A stretch of 64,000 bases of DNA from Hymenobacter lapidarius (GTDB lineage Bacteria > Bacteroidota > Bacteroidia > Cytophagales > Hymenobacteraceae), in NCBI RefSeq assembly GCF_001816145.1, contig NZ_MDZB01000096.1, positions 1-64,000 on the forward strand, written 5' to 3'. A program made the translations under genes and the position numbers. The notes beneath the pieces are model-generated. The model worked only from the letters and a program-made list of their open reading frames with translations, did no database searches and was not told where the DNA came from. Shown in pieces: positions 1 through 8,372 of this stretch (position 1 is the first letter of the stretch; each line of letters opens with the position of its first letter).

Positions 1-13
1 GAGGCTTAGCTTC

Positions 14-71
14 ACGGGGCAGAACGGGCAATGGTGTGTAGGAACCCCAAAGGTCGGACTGCCCCGTTTTT
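14..71 (+). terminator. Hairpin with T run at the left edge
   Basis: A 9-bp stem (14-22 with 59-67, ACGGGGCAG/CTGCCCCGT) is followed by a short T run. It most likely ends transcription of a gene lying left of the window. The loop is long (36 nt), so the call is moderate. Confidence 0.45.
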
Positions 72-144
72 ATGCCCTAAAGTTTAGTAGGGTAGAGTGG
101 TCATTCCGTAATTTTTCAATTTTTCACCCAACCACCCCTATCCC

Positions 145-906
145 ATGTCTGATAACCTTCAGCCTCGTGGCTCCGACGACTCGACGCTCGCCCAGCCGCT
201 GTACACGCCCATCAAGCGGCGCTCTTTCTTCATGTATGCCGGTGCCACTGCTGGTGCTTCGGCTCTGGTATTAGCTGGTTGCTCGGACGATTCGGACGAT
301 AACAAGCCTAATCTGCCAAAAGGCAACAGCACTACGGCCAACGGCGCTATCAGCCTGGGTTCGGGTGATGTGGGAGTACTGAACTTCGCCTACGCTCTGG
401 AGCAGCTTGAAGCCGACTTCTACGCTAAAGTAGCCGCCCTGCCTAACGGCGCTACTATCCTTGGTGCTACCGCATTTACTTTCTTCCAGCAAATAGCCAA
501 GCACGAAGCCATTCACCGCGACTTCTTCAAAGCAGCAATCACCCGGGACGCCGCTGGCCAGACCCTGCGTGGCCTGACCCCGAAATACCCCGCTGCTACC
601 TTCACCGACCGCGCCAACATCCTTGCCACTGCCAAGACGTTCGAAGACCTCGGCGTATCGGCCTACAACGGTGCTGGTAAACTTATCAAAACGCCCGCTT
701 ACCTGGTGCTTGCTGGCCAGATTGTGTCGGTGGAAGCCCGCCACGCCGCTTACATCCGCGACTTGGTAACGCCCGGCTCTTTCGCAGCCGACGATGTCGT
801 GAATGCTGTGGGCCTCGACGTAGCCCGGACACCTGCTGAAGTGCTTGCCGCCGCGCAGGACTTCATTACCGAGAAGCTGGATGGTAGCTCCGTTGGCGTT
901 AATTAA
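145..906 (+). CDS. Ferritin-like Tat lipoprotein, pair 1 member A
   Basis: This 253-aa protein of the ferritin-like/desiccation-related family (Ferritin_2 type) is probably exported folded and lipid-anchored. A twin-arginine motif (KRRSFF, residues 24-29) precedes a hydrophobic stretch and a lipobox LAGC with Cys46. Four predicted helices carry possible metal ligands: E86 and E89, the H120-E121-x-x-H124 motif, E167-D168, and E197-A-R-H200. The family has a four-helix-bundle fold; iron binding or catalysis is inferred, not shown. It starts an array of three A/B pairs, and member B follows 34 bp downstream. The very similar start of the gene at 1982 shows these are duplicates. The ATG at 145 is the start that keeps the Tat region at the usual distance. 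Confidence 0.85.
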   Translation: MSDNLQPRGSDDSTLAQPLYTPIKRRSFFMYAGATAGASALVLAGCSDDSDDNKPNLPKGNSTTANGAISLGSGDVGVLNFAYALEQLEADFYAKVAALPNGATILGATAFTFFQQIAKHEAIHRDFFKAAITRDAAGQTLRGLTPKYPAATFTDRANILATAKTFEDLGVSAYNGAGKLIKTPAYLVLAGQIVSVEARHAAYIRDLVTPGSFAADDVVNAVGLDVARTPAEVLAAAQDFITEKLDGSSVGVN

Positions 907-940
907 TTCCCCTTCCCTTCAATCGTAATCAATCTTCGCC

Positions 941-1777
941 ATGAATTTCTTCAATATCATTAACAAGCTCTCCGAGGTAGACCCCGATGTACTGGGCCGC
1001 TTGGATACCCGGCGTTCCGTGTTCAGCTCGCTGAACACGGTGAGCAAGCGCGCTGCCCTGGCTTCGGCTCCTGCTTTCCTGGCTGCTTTCTTCTCGAAAG
1101 CGTACGCTGGCACCTCAGCTGGCGACCCAAAGGAGGTTTTCAACTATGCTCTGACCCTGGAGTACCTGGAAGCTGACTTCTACAACAAGATGATTGCCTC
1201 GGCGCAGTTCGCCACGGCATCGGCTGTTGACCAGGCTTCCATCCGTCAGATTTCGAAGCACGAGACGGCTCACGTGAACCTGCTGAAAACCGTTATCTCC
1301 GGCATCGGCGGAACGCCGGTTGCTCCGGTTACTTTCAAAGCCGCCACGTTTGCTACCCTCACTACTTTTGCCAAGCAATTGGAAGTAGCCCAGCTGCTGG
1401 AAGACACCGGCGTACGGGCCTACAAAGGCCGCGCTGGCGACCTGCAAGGCATTGCCGATGTTACCATCACCGGTGTTGGTACCATCAACCCGCTTCAGGC
1501 TGCCCTGCAGATTCACTCGGTGGAGGCCCGTCACGCGGCTCGCATTCGCACCATGCGCGGTCAAACGTCTTGGATTAACGGCGACGGTGACCTGGACAAC
1601 CAGGAGCACTACAAAGGCGCTATCCCCGAAAGCACCATCACACAGTCGGGTGTAAACCTGACCACTGGCTTGGGCACTACCTACACGGCTAAAGATGCTC
1701 AGGCTTCGTTCGACGAAATCCTGACCGTAGCCGAGGTACTTGCTCCTTCGCGTGCTGGTGGCCTGGTTGGCGCTTAA
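941..1777 (+). CDS. Ferritin-like protein, pair 1 member B
   Basis: This 278-aa ferritin-like protein is the partner of the preceding lipoprotein and probably shares its transcript (34-bp gap). It lacks a lipobox. A 20-residue acidic N-terminal helix is followed by DTRRSVF, a twin-arginine-like motif, and a hydrophobic signal region ending near AYAG (residues 54-57). Helix signatures are the same as in member A: E74/E77 in LTLEYLEADFY, KHETAH, LLEDTGVRAYKG and VEARHAARIR. The extra C-terminal 70 residues are poor in recognised motifs. Periplasmic location is inferred. A strong hairpin terminator follows at 1819-1854. Confidence 0.85.
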   Translation: MNFFNIINKLSEVDPDVLGRLDTRRSVFSSLNTVSKRAALASAPAFLAAFFSKAYAGTSAGDPKEVFNYALTLEYLEADFYNKMIASAQFATASAVDQASIRQISKHETAHVNLLKTVISGIGGTPVAPVTFKAATFATLTTFAKQLEVAQLLEDTGVRAYKGRAGDLQGIADVTITGVGTINPLQAALQIHSVEARHAARIRTMRGQTSWINGDGDLDNQEHYKGAIPESTITQSGVNLTTGLGTTYTAKDAQASFDEILTVAEVLAPSRAGGLVGA

Positions 1778-1818
1778 GCAACAGACTGTCCCGCTTCTTT
1801 ATTGAAGCACCTAGGTTG

Positions 1819-1854
1819 AAAAAGCCGGTTCCGCGTATGCGGAGCCGGTTTTTT
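1819..1854 (+). terminator. Rho-independent terminator after ferritin pair 1
   Basis: A 16-bp stem (with two or three G-U pairs) of A5-GCC-rich sequence closes over a GTAT loop and runs into a T6 tract. It separates pair 1 from pair 2, so the pairs are probably separate transcription units. Confidence 0.85.
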
Positions 1855-1933
1855 CGTATTCGTGCCTGTCTGACCGGCTTGTGTTCCATCTCAGCGGAGA
1901 TAATTTAGTACGCCACTGGCTACGTGCCGGGGT

Positions 1934-1941
1934 TAGCTTTG
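1934..1941 (+). promoter_or_regulatory. -7 box TAGCTTTG for ferritin pair 2
   Basis: TAGCTTTG fits the Bacteroidota consensus TAnnTTTG and lies 40 bp before the ATG at 1982. No convincing -33 TTG was found at the right spacing. Confidence 0.4.
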
Positions 1942-1981
1942 TGGCCGTTCACTTTTCTGCTTACCCCAATTTTCCTCACTT

Positions 1982-2722
1982 ATGTCAGATTCGCTTCGGC
2001 CTACCAGCTCCGATGACAACCAAGGCGCGCAGCCGCTCTACGTGCCCATCAAGCGGCGTTCCTTCTTTGTGTATGCCGGGGCTACGGCGGGTGCTACCGC
2101 CTTGCTCCTAGCCGGTTGCAACGACGACGACAGCAACGTTGACGCCAATACAACGGTGGACGTGGGCGCTGGCGATGTGGGCGTATTGAACTACGCCTAT
2201 GCCCTGGAGCAGCTTGAAGCGGCCTTCTACGCGGAGGTTCTCAAGGGCGGCTACTTCACGGGCCTGGCCCCGGCGGCGGCAGAGCGGCAGATTTTTGCCG
2301 ACATCGCCCTGCACGAACAAATTCACGCCGACTTCTTCAAAACGGCGTTGGCCGGCAACGCCATCAAGGCACTGACGCCAAATTTCTCCGCCATCAACTT
2401 TGGCGACCGCACCAGCGTGCTGACCAGCGCCCGGGCGTTTGAGGACCTGGGCGTGGCGGCCTACAACGGCGCGGGCCGCTTCATCACCGACCCAAAATTT
2501 CTGGTGGTCGCGGGCAAGATTGTGTCGGTAGAAGCCCGCCACGCGGCCATTATCCGCGACCTCATCACCCCCAATTCCTTTGTGGCAAACGACGTGGTCG
2601 ATTTCAGCACCACCTCCGCCACGGCCCGGCAGGAGCGGTCGAAGCTGCCAGCAGAAGTGCTGACCACGGCCAACACCTTTTTGGCCGAAGGCTCGAAAGT
2701 GAGCGCCAAAAGCCTGGTGTAG
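1982..2722 (+). CDS. Ferritin-like Tat lipoprotein, pair 2 member A
   Basis: This 246-aa protein is a clear paralogue of the gene at 145. They share the N-terminal frame, the KRRSFF twin-arginine motif and the lipobox LAGC with Cys46. Candidate ligands are kept: YALEQLEAAFY, LHEQIHADFF, FEDLGVAAYNGA and VEARHAAIIR. It probably sits on the periplasmic side of the inner membrane or in the outer membrane as a lipoprotein. The partner gene begins 49 bp downstream. Codon use is more GC-rich than in pair 1, suggesting that the pairs are old duplicates rather than recent copies. Confidence 0.85.
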   Translation: MSDSLRPTSSDDNQGAQPLYVPIKRRSFFVYAGATAGATALLLAGCNDDDSNVDANTTVDVGAGDVGVLNYAYALEQLEAAFYAEVLKGGYFTGLAPAAAERQIFADIALHEQIHADFFKTALAGNAIKALTPNFSAINFGDRTSVLTSARAFEDLGVAAYNGAGRFITDPKFLVVAGKIVSVEARHAAIIRDLITPNSFVANDVVDFSTTSATARQERSKLPAEVLTTANTFLAEGSKVSAKSLV

Positions 2723-2771
2723 CCCCGGCTGCCTTCCCCTCTCCCAAACTTCGACTTATCCTGCCATTCTT

Positions 2772-3725
2772 ATGGACTTACTTAAAATTTTCTCCGAAAT
2801 CGAAAAAATCGACGGCGAAGTATACGAGCGTTTCGATACCCGCCGCCGCGTGTTCAGGCACATGGCCGGCCTGGGCAAAACCATCACGGCGGCCACCATG
2901 CCCGTGATGCTGGGTGCCATGTTCAACAAAGCCTACGGCCAAACCACCGGCCTGAGCGCCGACATCAAAAATACGCTGAACCTGGCCCTGCAGCTCGAAT
3001 ACCTGGAGTATTACTACTACGATGCAGGCCTGAAAACGCCCGGCCTGATTCCGACGGCCGACGTGCCCGCCGTCACCATCATGCGCGACGATGAGCTGGG
3101 GCACATCAACGCCCTCAAAAGCGTGTTGGGCGCCGATGCTTTCCCCGACCCCACGGTAGCGGCATTTGACTACACGGCCAGCAACAGGCTGGCCCCGTTC
3201 GCCGCGGCGGCCGGGTACTACGCCACGGCCCAAAGCCTTGAGGATACCGGCGTGCGGGCCTACAAAGGCGGCGCGCCCAAGCTCATGGCCAACAAGGACA
3301 TTCTGACGGCGGCGCTCAACATCCACTCCGTGGAGGCGCGCCACTCCGCGCACATCCGCATGGTGCGGCGCACGCTGGCCGGCTCCACCAACGGCGGCGA
3401 CATTGCCGGCGGCGCCAATAACCAGAACCCGAAAAGCTGGGTTTCGCTGCGCGAAAACGGCGGCCCCGTGCCCGCCGTGACGGCGCCCATATACGGCCCC
3501 GGCACCACCACCGACTTCCCCGGCGAGGACAACGTGACGCAGGCCACGGTGAACGTGCAAAACACCACCACCTACCCCACCGTGCCCGGCGTCACCCTCA
3601 CCGATGCCCTGAAGGCTGCTGCGGTCGCCGAGGCGTTCGACGAGCCGCTGGACGATTTGACCGTGAAGGCCATTGTCCGCAACTTCCGCTCGGCAATTGG
3701 CGTGGGCAAGGGCCTGTTTGTGTAA
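2772..3725 (+). CDS. Ferritin-like protein, pair 2 member B
   Basis: This 317-aa ferritin-like protein is paralogous to the gene at 941. The N-terminus has the same layout: a short acidic helix, DTRRRVFRHMAG (twin-arginine-like), then a hydrophobic segment ending near KAYGQT. Helix motifs are LQLEYLEYYYYDAG, RDDELGHINALK (ELGH where the paralogue has ETAH), LEDTGVRAYKG and VEARHSAHIR. The C-terminal 110 residues include a Thr/Pro-rich loop before a final helix (AVAEAFDEPLDDL). The change in the second helix motif may alter metal binding. A terminator follows at 3761. Confidence 0.85.
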   Translation: MDLLKIFSEIEKIDGEVYERFDTRRRVFRHMAGLGKTITAATMPVMLGAMFNKAYGQTTGLSADIKNTLNLALQLEYLEYYYYDAGLKTPGLIPTADVPAVTIMRDDELGHINALKSVLGADAFPDPTVAAFDYTASNRLAPFAAAAGYYATAQSLEDTGVRAYKGGAPKLMANKDILTAALNIHSVEARHSAHIRMVRRTLAGSTNGGDIAGGANNQNPKSWVSLRENGGPVPAVTAPIYGPGTTTDFPGEDNVTQATVNVQNTTTYPTVPGVTLTDALKAAAVAEAFDEPLDDLTVKAIVRNFRSAIGVGKGLFV

Positions 3726-3760
3726 GCACCGGATTGCTGGTGAAGCCAGTACCTGCTGGC

Positions 3761-3796
3761 AAAAAAGGGCGGCCCCGGCGGGCGGCCCTTTTTTTG
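3761..3796 (+). terminator. Terminator after ferritin pair 2
   Basis: A6-GGGC and GCCC-T7 arms flank a GC-rich loop 36 bp after the stop codon of the upstream gene, a classic intrinsic terminator. Confidence 0.8.
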
Positions 3797-3836
3797 TGGC
3801 CGGTGGTGTGGTGCCGGTCTGTGAGCCAGAGGGGAG

Positions 3837-3844
3837 TATCTTTG
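3837..3844 (+). promoter_or_regulatory. -7 box TATCTTTG for ferritin pair 3
   Basis: TATCTTTG matches TAnnTTTG and lies 40 bp before the ATG at 3885, the same distance as in front of pair 2. The -33 element is not clear. Confidence 0.4.
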
Positions 3845-3884
3845 TCGGCAGCCGCGTTTAGGCGGCCTAGCCGATTTTCTTTTG

Positions 3885-4612
3885 ATGACTGATTTGACTT
3901 CTCAACCTACTTCAGCTCCCGCCGGCTTGCCGCGCCGCGCCTTCTTGCGCGTAGCGGGCGCTTCGGCGGCCTCGGTGGGGCTGGTACTGGCCGGCTGCGA
4001 CTCCACCGACCCCCTTCCCGTGGTGCCCGTTAACCCGAACCTGCTGACCCTGGGCGCCGGCGAAACCGGCCTGCTCAACTACCTCTACCTGCTGGAGCAG
4101 CTCGAAGCCGCCTTCTACCAGAAAGTAGTGGACGCGCCCCCTGCCGACCTGCTCCCAGCCGACAAAGCATTTTTCGCCGACTTGCGCGACCACGAGGTGG
4201 TGCACCGCGAAAGCATTCGCTTCGCGCTGGCCGCCAACGCCTACGATGCCAACCGGACCACTCCGCTGGCGTTCAACTTCTCGACGCTCACCCTCACCAC
4301 CGCGCGGGGGTGCTGGCCGCGGCGCAGCAGTTCGAAGACCTGGGCGTGGCGGCCTACACCGGAGCGATGCGCCTGGTGAGCACGCCCGCCATGCTGTCCT
4401 TCTTAGCCAAAATAGCCTCGGTGGAAGCCCGCCACGCCGCGTTTGTGCGCGACCTGCGCACACCCGGCTCGTTTGCCGGCGATGACGTGGTGGTGAACGC
4501 AGCCCCGCTGCAAAGCGTGAGTCTGACCAAAACCCCGGCTCAGGTAATTGAAGAGGCCAAAGCCTTTTTCCTGCCCATCGTGGTATCCACCAGCTCACTG
4601 CCCACCACGTAA
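3885..4612 (+). pseudogene. Ferritin-like Tat lipoprotein, pair 3 member A (frameshifted)
   Basis: This is the third A-type paralogue. It has the best Tat motif of the set (PRRAFLR, residues 16-22) followed by LAGC with Cys38. The first frame runs to near 4310 (LEQLEAAFYQKV, RDHEVVHRESIRF); the rest (QQFEDLGVAAYTGAMRL, VEARHAAFVRDL) continues in another frame to 4612. Adding one G to the G5 run at 4306-4310 joins the two halves into a 242-aa protein that aligns end to end with its paralogues (253 and 246 aa). So this is either a one-base deletion mutant or a homopolymer error. ATG 3885 is preferred over the TTG one codon upstream. Confidence 0.8.
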
Positions 4613-4637
4613 GCGCCCCCTTTTCGACCGCCACCGC

Positions 4638-5527
4638 ATGAAACTGCTTTCCCTCCTCGACCACCTCAGCACCGCCGATGCACCCGCCGCCGCCGCCCCG
4701 CGCCGCGACCTGTTGCACCGCCTTGGCCAGGCCGGTGCCCGCGCGGCCATAGCGGCGCTGCCCCTGGCAGCAGCCCTGCCCGCCCAGGCCGCTCCCACCG
4801 ATACCACCCTCGATGCCGTCCTGCTGCTACTCAAGCTGGAAAACATGCTGGTGGCTCTCTACACCCAGGCGCTGGCCTCGCCCGCCTTGGCCGGGGCCGC
4901 GCAGGCCGCCGTGCGGCCGACTTTGAGCGCATGCTGCGCCACCAGCAGGGCCACGCGCAGTTTTACCGCACCACCCTGCTCACGGCCGGCCTCACGCCGC
5001 CCACCGCGCCCCGCTTCGACTTTAGCGGCCGCCGCAACAATGCCGGCAATCCGGAGCTGTTCCCGAACGTGCTGAACGACTACAATGCTTTCCTGCAGCT
5101 GGCCCAGCAGCTGGAAGACGCCAGCGCCAGCATTTACCTCAACCAGGTGGCCGCTTTCGCCACCGACCGGCAGCTACGCGATGTAGTGCTACGCACCCAA
5201 ATCGTGGAAGCCCGCCACGCCTCGCACGTGCGCACCCTGCGCCGCACTGCCACCGCCAGCGTGGCGGTGAAGAGCTGGCCCAGCAACGCCGATGTGGTGC
5301 CCAGCCCCACTGTGGTGGTGCCCAGCCCAGCGGGCGGCATCACCCCGCCGGTGTCCATCTACAGCTTCGAAGCCAATGAGGTTCAATTGGTGAGCGCAAC
5401 CATGGCCGTGCCTTTTCTGGCGGTGCTCACGGGTGCCACGGCGGTGCAGTTTGTGGCGCTGTCCGAGGCATTCGATGAGCCCCTGCCCACGGCCCAGGCC
5501 AACGCTCTACTCAGCATATTCGGATAG
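4638..5527 (+). pseudogene. Ferritin-like protein, pair 3 member B (frameshifted)
   Basis: This is the third B-type paralogue. The N-terminal frame reads MKLLSLLDHL, a PRRDLLHRLG twin-arginine-like motif and an Ala-rich signal ending AQAAP, then the first helix (LLLKLENMLVALYTQAL). Near 4914-4916 the frame is lost; one extra G there restores VRADFERMLRHQQGHAQFY and the remainder (QLEDASASIYL, VEARHASHVRTLRR, LSEAFDEPLP). The repaired protein would have 296 aa, against 278 and 317 for its paralogues. The gene lies 26 bp after member A, as in the other pairs. Second-helix ligands (RHQQGH) are weaker than in the paralogues. Confidence 0.75.
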
Positions 5528-5552
5528 GTCTATAAGATTTTGGCATTCCTTC

Positions 5553-5582
5553 CCAAATGAGCGGCCCTGGCCGCTCATTTGG
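5553..5582. terminator. Symmetric hairpin after ferritin array
   Basis: Perfect 14-bp arms (CCAAATGAGCGGCC and its complement) lie 26 bp after the last ferritin-like gene. There is no long T run, but position and stem strength suggest a terminator closing the array. Confidence 0.6.
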
Positions 5583-5740
5583 CGTATTGGGGCATTGCGA
5601 AGCGCGACCAGTGGCCTAAGCTACTTGCGTTCCTCTCCCTCTTTTTCGTATCTTTAGTACAGGGTGTACGTCAAGCTCTTCCGTAAGGAAAAGGCCGGCT
5701 GGCATCCTTCATCTACCCCTTCCATTCGTACTCTATTGCT

Positions 5741-5956
5741 ATGCTGGACTACGTGAAAATGATTTTGTTGAAGGTTAGCTTCAACAAGGCGCTTTTCGAA
5801 AAAGAACTGCGTAAAGCCCTGAAAATGCTGCTGCCCGCCGAAGTACCGGACTTCCGCAGCTGGTGCTATCAGCAATTTGCCCGCGTGTATCGCAGAGTTT
5901 TGAAGCGGGTGTTCGGCAGCCTCGACGCCGCCGCCCTGCTCACTAGCCTTGGGTAG
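5741..5956 (+). CDS. Small hypothetical protein (71 aa)
   Basis: This short ORF encodes a basic, largely helical protein with no signal peptide: N-terminal MLDYVKMILLKVSF, a charged segment FEKELRKALKMLLP and a C-terminal Arg-rich stretch YRRVLKRVF. A possible promoter (TTG at 5625-5627, 21 bp, then TATCTTTA at 5649) lies about 90 bp upstream. It stands alone between the ferritin array and queG. I do not recognise a family. Balanced amino-acid composition and the upstream promoter argue that it is real rather than a chance ORF. Confidence 0.5.
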   Translation: MLDYVKMILLKVSFNKALFEKELRKALKMLLPAEVPDFRSWCYQQFARVYRRVLKRVFGSLDAAALLTSLG

Positions 5957-6009
5957 ACGGCACCGATGTGCTTGGCAGAATGGGTAGTTAGCCGTCACTA
6001 CACGGCTGC

Positions 6010-6945
6010 TTACTCGCCCTCTAGCACAAACTTGATGTTACGTTTCAGCCCCTCGTAGCCCGTGCGCTTCACGGCCGACTGGCGGAACAGCTCCGTGAAT
6101 AACTCGTGGGTGATTTCGCGCCAGTCGCCGGGCGTCAGGTCTTTCAGAATGGGGTGCGCCTGAAACTGTGGTTCGTTGTGCGGCTTAGAGAAGCGGTTCC
6201 ACGGGCATACGTCCTGGCAGATATCGCAGCCGAAAACCCAGTTGCCAAACTGCCCGGCTACTTCGGTCGGAATCTGGTCCTTGAGCTCAATGGTGAAGTA
6301 ACTGATGCACTTGCTGCCGTCTACCACGTAGGGCTCGGTTATGGCTTGGGTAGGGCAGGCGTCCACGCACTTGGTGCAGGTGCCGCAGTAGTCCCGGATG
6401 GGGCCATCGGCGGGCAGCACCACGTCCACAATCAGTTCAGCAATGAAGTAGAAGGAACCGGCGCCGGGCGTTATCAGATTGGAGTTTTTGCCCACCCAGC
6501 CCAAGCCGCTTTTTTTGGCCCAGGCCTTGTCCAGCACCGGGGCGGAGTCCACGAAGCAGCGACCACCAATCTGGCCAATTTCGGCTTCCATGTCGGCCAG
6601 CAGTAGCTTCAATTTGTCTTTGATGACGAAGTGGTAGTCGCGGCCGTAGGCGTACTTACTGATTTTGAGGGTATCGTCGGCCTGCTGGTCTTCCGGCGCA
6701 GGATAGTAGTTGAGCAGCAGGGAAATCACCGATTGGGCGCCATCTACCAGCAGGCGCGGGTCAAGGCGCTTATCGAAGTGGTTTTCCATATAGCCCATCT
6801 TGCCGTTCATGCGACGCGTGAGCCAGGTTTCGAGGCGGGGCGCTTCTTCTTCCAGAAACTCGGCCTTGGAAATGCCGCACGCCATGAAGCCAAGCTCCGC
6901 CGCGCGGCGCTTAATGAAAGGGGCCCATTGGGACTGTAGGAGCAT
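6010..6945 (-). CDS. queG: Epoxyqueuosine reductase QueG
   Basis: QueG performs the last step of queuosine synthesis, reducing epoxyqueuosine in tRNA wobble position 34 to queuosine with cobalamin and two [4Fe-4S] clusters. The 311-aa protein shows the family's ferredoxin cysteines, [16 protein letters not shown] and [11 protein letters not shown], and the N-terminal region with FMACGISKA. Length is typical for the family. ATG at 6945 is preferred over the TTG two codons upstream; a TATTTTCG element on the minus strand about 20 bp further up could be the -7 box. The gene stands alone, and a palindromic repeat separates it from ruvB. Confidence 0.92.
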   Translation of the reverse strand: MLLQSQWAPFIKRRAAELGFMACGISKAEFLEEEAPRLETWLTRRMNGKMGYMENHFDKRLDPRLLVDGAQSVISLLLNYYPAPEDQQADDTLKISKYAYGRDYHFVIKDKLKLLLADMEAEIGQIGGRCFVDSAPVLDKAWAKKSGLGWVGKNSNLITPGAGSFYFIAELIVDVVLPADGPIRDYCGTCTKCVDACPTQAITEPYVVDGSKCISYFTIELKDQIPTEVAGQFGNWVFGCDICQDVCPWNRFSKPHNEPQFQAHPILKDLTPGDWREITHELFTELFRQSAVKRTGYEGLKRNIKFVLEGE

Positions 6946-6974
6946 GGGCAACGGTTGGAATGTGCGAAAATAAG

Positions 6975-7097
6975 AGACGCGCCGCTGGGGGCGGCGCGTT
7001 CCGTCTTTAAACCGATGTAAAGACGCGACCCTTCGCGTCTGGGCGTTGAACGATGTAATGTTGCACGTCCCCGGAGACGCGAAGGGTCGCGTCTCTA
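6975..7097. repeat. GACGCGA-type palindromic repeat
   Basis: Two 20-nt segments (7021-7040 and 7075-7094) are exact reverse complements, and each is itself nearly palindromic (AGACGCGA ... TCGCGTCT). A GC-rich hairpin at 6979-6998 adjoins. The element fills the gap between the 5' end of queG and the 3' end of ruvB. It has no coding potential. Confidence 0.75.
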
Positions 7098-7107
7098 CGT
7101 CAGTCTA

Positions 7108-8159
7108 TTAACTTGTTATCTCGTCGAACAGGCTGCCTGAGTTGCCGCGCATATTTTGTGGCAATAGGCGGCCGAGGTGCTGATACGCGGCCTCCGTAGC
7201 CTCCCGGCCGCGCGAGGTGCGCTTGATGTAGCCTTCCTGAATCAGGAACGGCTCGTACACTTCCTCGATGGTTTCGCCTTCCTCGCCGCAGGCCGTGGCG
7301 ATGGTGCTGATGCCCACCGGACCACCTTTGAACTTGTCGATGATGGTGGTGAGGATGCGCTTGTCCATGTCGTCGAGGCCGCGGGCGTCCACGTCTAGGG
7401 CGTTGAGCGCAAACTGGGCGATATCAACGGTGATGGTGCCATCGCCTTTGATTTGGGCAAAGTCACGGGTGCGGCGCAGCAGGTTGTTTGCTATGCGCGG
7501 GGTGCCGCGCGAACGGCGGGCAATTTCGAAGGCCGCGTCTTCGTGAATGGGCGTGCCCAGGATTTCGGCCGAGCGGTTCACAATCGTTGTCAACAGCTTG
7601 GAATCGTAGTACTCCAGGCGGGCCGAGATGCCGAAACGGCCCGCAACGGCGCCGTGAGCATGCCCGAGCGCGTGGTAGCGCCCACGAGGGTGAAGGGCGA
7701 CAGCGAAATCTGCACCGAGCGCGCATTCGGACCCGAATCGAGCATGATGTCGATGCGGTAGTCCTCCATTGCCGAGTACAGGTACTCTTCCACCACGGGG
7801 TTGAGGCGGTGGATTTCGTCGATGAACAGCACATCGTGCGGCTCCAGGTTGGTGAGCAGGCCGGCTAGGTCGCTGGGCTTGTCCAGCACCGGACCGCTGG
7901 TCATCTTGATGCCCGAGCCCAGCTCGTTGGCGATGATGTGCGAGAGCGTGGTTTTGCCCAGGCCGGGAGGGCCGTGCAGCAATACGTGGTCGAGGGCATC
8001 GCCGCGCTGCTTGGCGGCGGCCACGAACACCTTCAGGTTTTCCAGAATCTTTTCCTGGCCCGTGAAGTCGTCAAAAGACAACGGCCGCAGGGCTTTATCG
8101 ATGTCCTTGTCGGTGGCGTCAAAATTCTCGTTGCCGCCAGTCAGATAAGCTTCGCGCAT
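7108..8159 (-). pseudogene. ruvB: Holliday junction helicase RuvB (frameshifted)
   Basis: RuvB is the AAA+ motor that drives branch migration with RuvA during recombinational repair. The N-terminal frame (8159 to about 7640) has Walker A (GPPGLGKTT), Walker B (DEIHRL) and sensor 1 (GATTRSG). The C-terminal frame (to 7108) has the RuvB lid and winged-helix end ([30 protein letters not shown]). One extra G/C in the C3 run at 7640-7642 restores [15 protein letters not shown] and a 350-aa protein of normal length. Because RuvB is so widely kept, a consensus error in the assembly is at least as likely as gene loss. Confidence 0.88.
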
Positions 8160-8243
8160 GATGATATTGCTAAAATGATTGGTTGCTTGTTGCTAAGCTT
8201 ATGAGTAACTATGTTGCGGCCAAAAAAGCTCCTTTTAGTCACA

Positions 8244-8352
8244 AAAATAAAGTCATGCCGAGCGTAGCCGAGGCATCTCGCTCGCTTCGTTCAACGATTG
8301 GATTAGTACAGCATGCGAGATGCCTCGGCTACACTCGGCATGACTTTATTTT
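8244..8352. repeat. GTCATGC...GCATCT palindrome, copy 1
   Basis: Arms 8244-8281 and 8315-8352 are 38 nt long with a single mismatch and a 33-nt loop. The arms carry the shared core GTCATGC-CGAGC-TAGCCGA-GCATCT found in five other copies in this window. It lies between ruvB and the HIRAN gene, both on the minus strand. Confidence 0.85.
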
Positions 8353-8372
8353 CATGCTTTCCCAAACCAGCC

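Noticed and set aside
2778-3560. A 260-codon open frame on the minus strand opposite ferritin pair 2 member B
   Set aside because: It is His/Gly/Val-rich without motifs and lies entirely opposite a well-supported gene. Such antisense frames are expected in GC-rich DNA. Similar cases at 8313-9860, 16367-17302, 21210-22283, 55953-57335 and 60759-62075 were dropped for the same reason.
4306-4310. Programmed ribosomal frameshifting at the broken genes
   Set aside because: No shared slippery heptamer or downstream structure was seen; the five sites differ in sequence, and one needs the opposite correction.
3885-4612. Two overlapping genes instead of one frameshifted gene
   Set aside because: Neither half alone contains a full four-helix set, and joining them with one base gives an end-to-end match to the paralogues.
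8244-8352. CRISPR array
   Set aside because: Palindromes occur singly, 5-24 kb apart, with no regularly spaced direct repeats and no cas genes.
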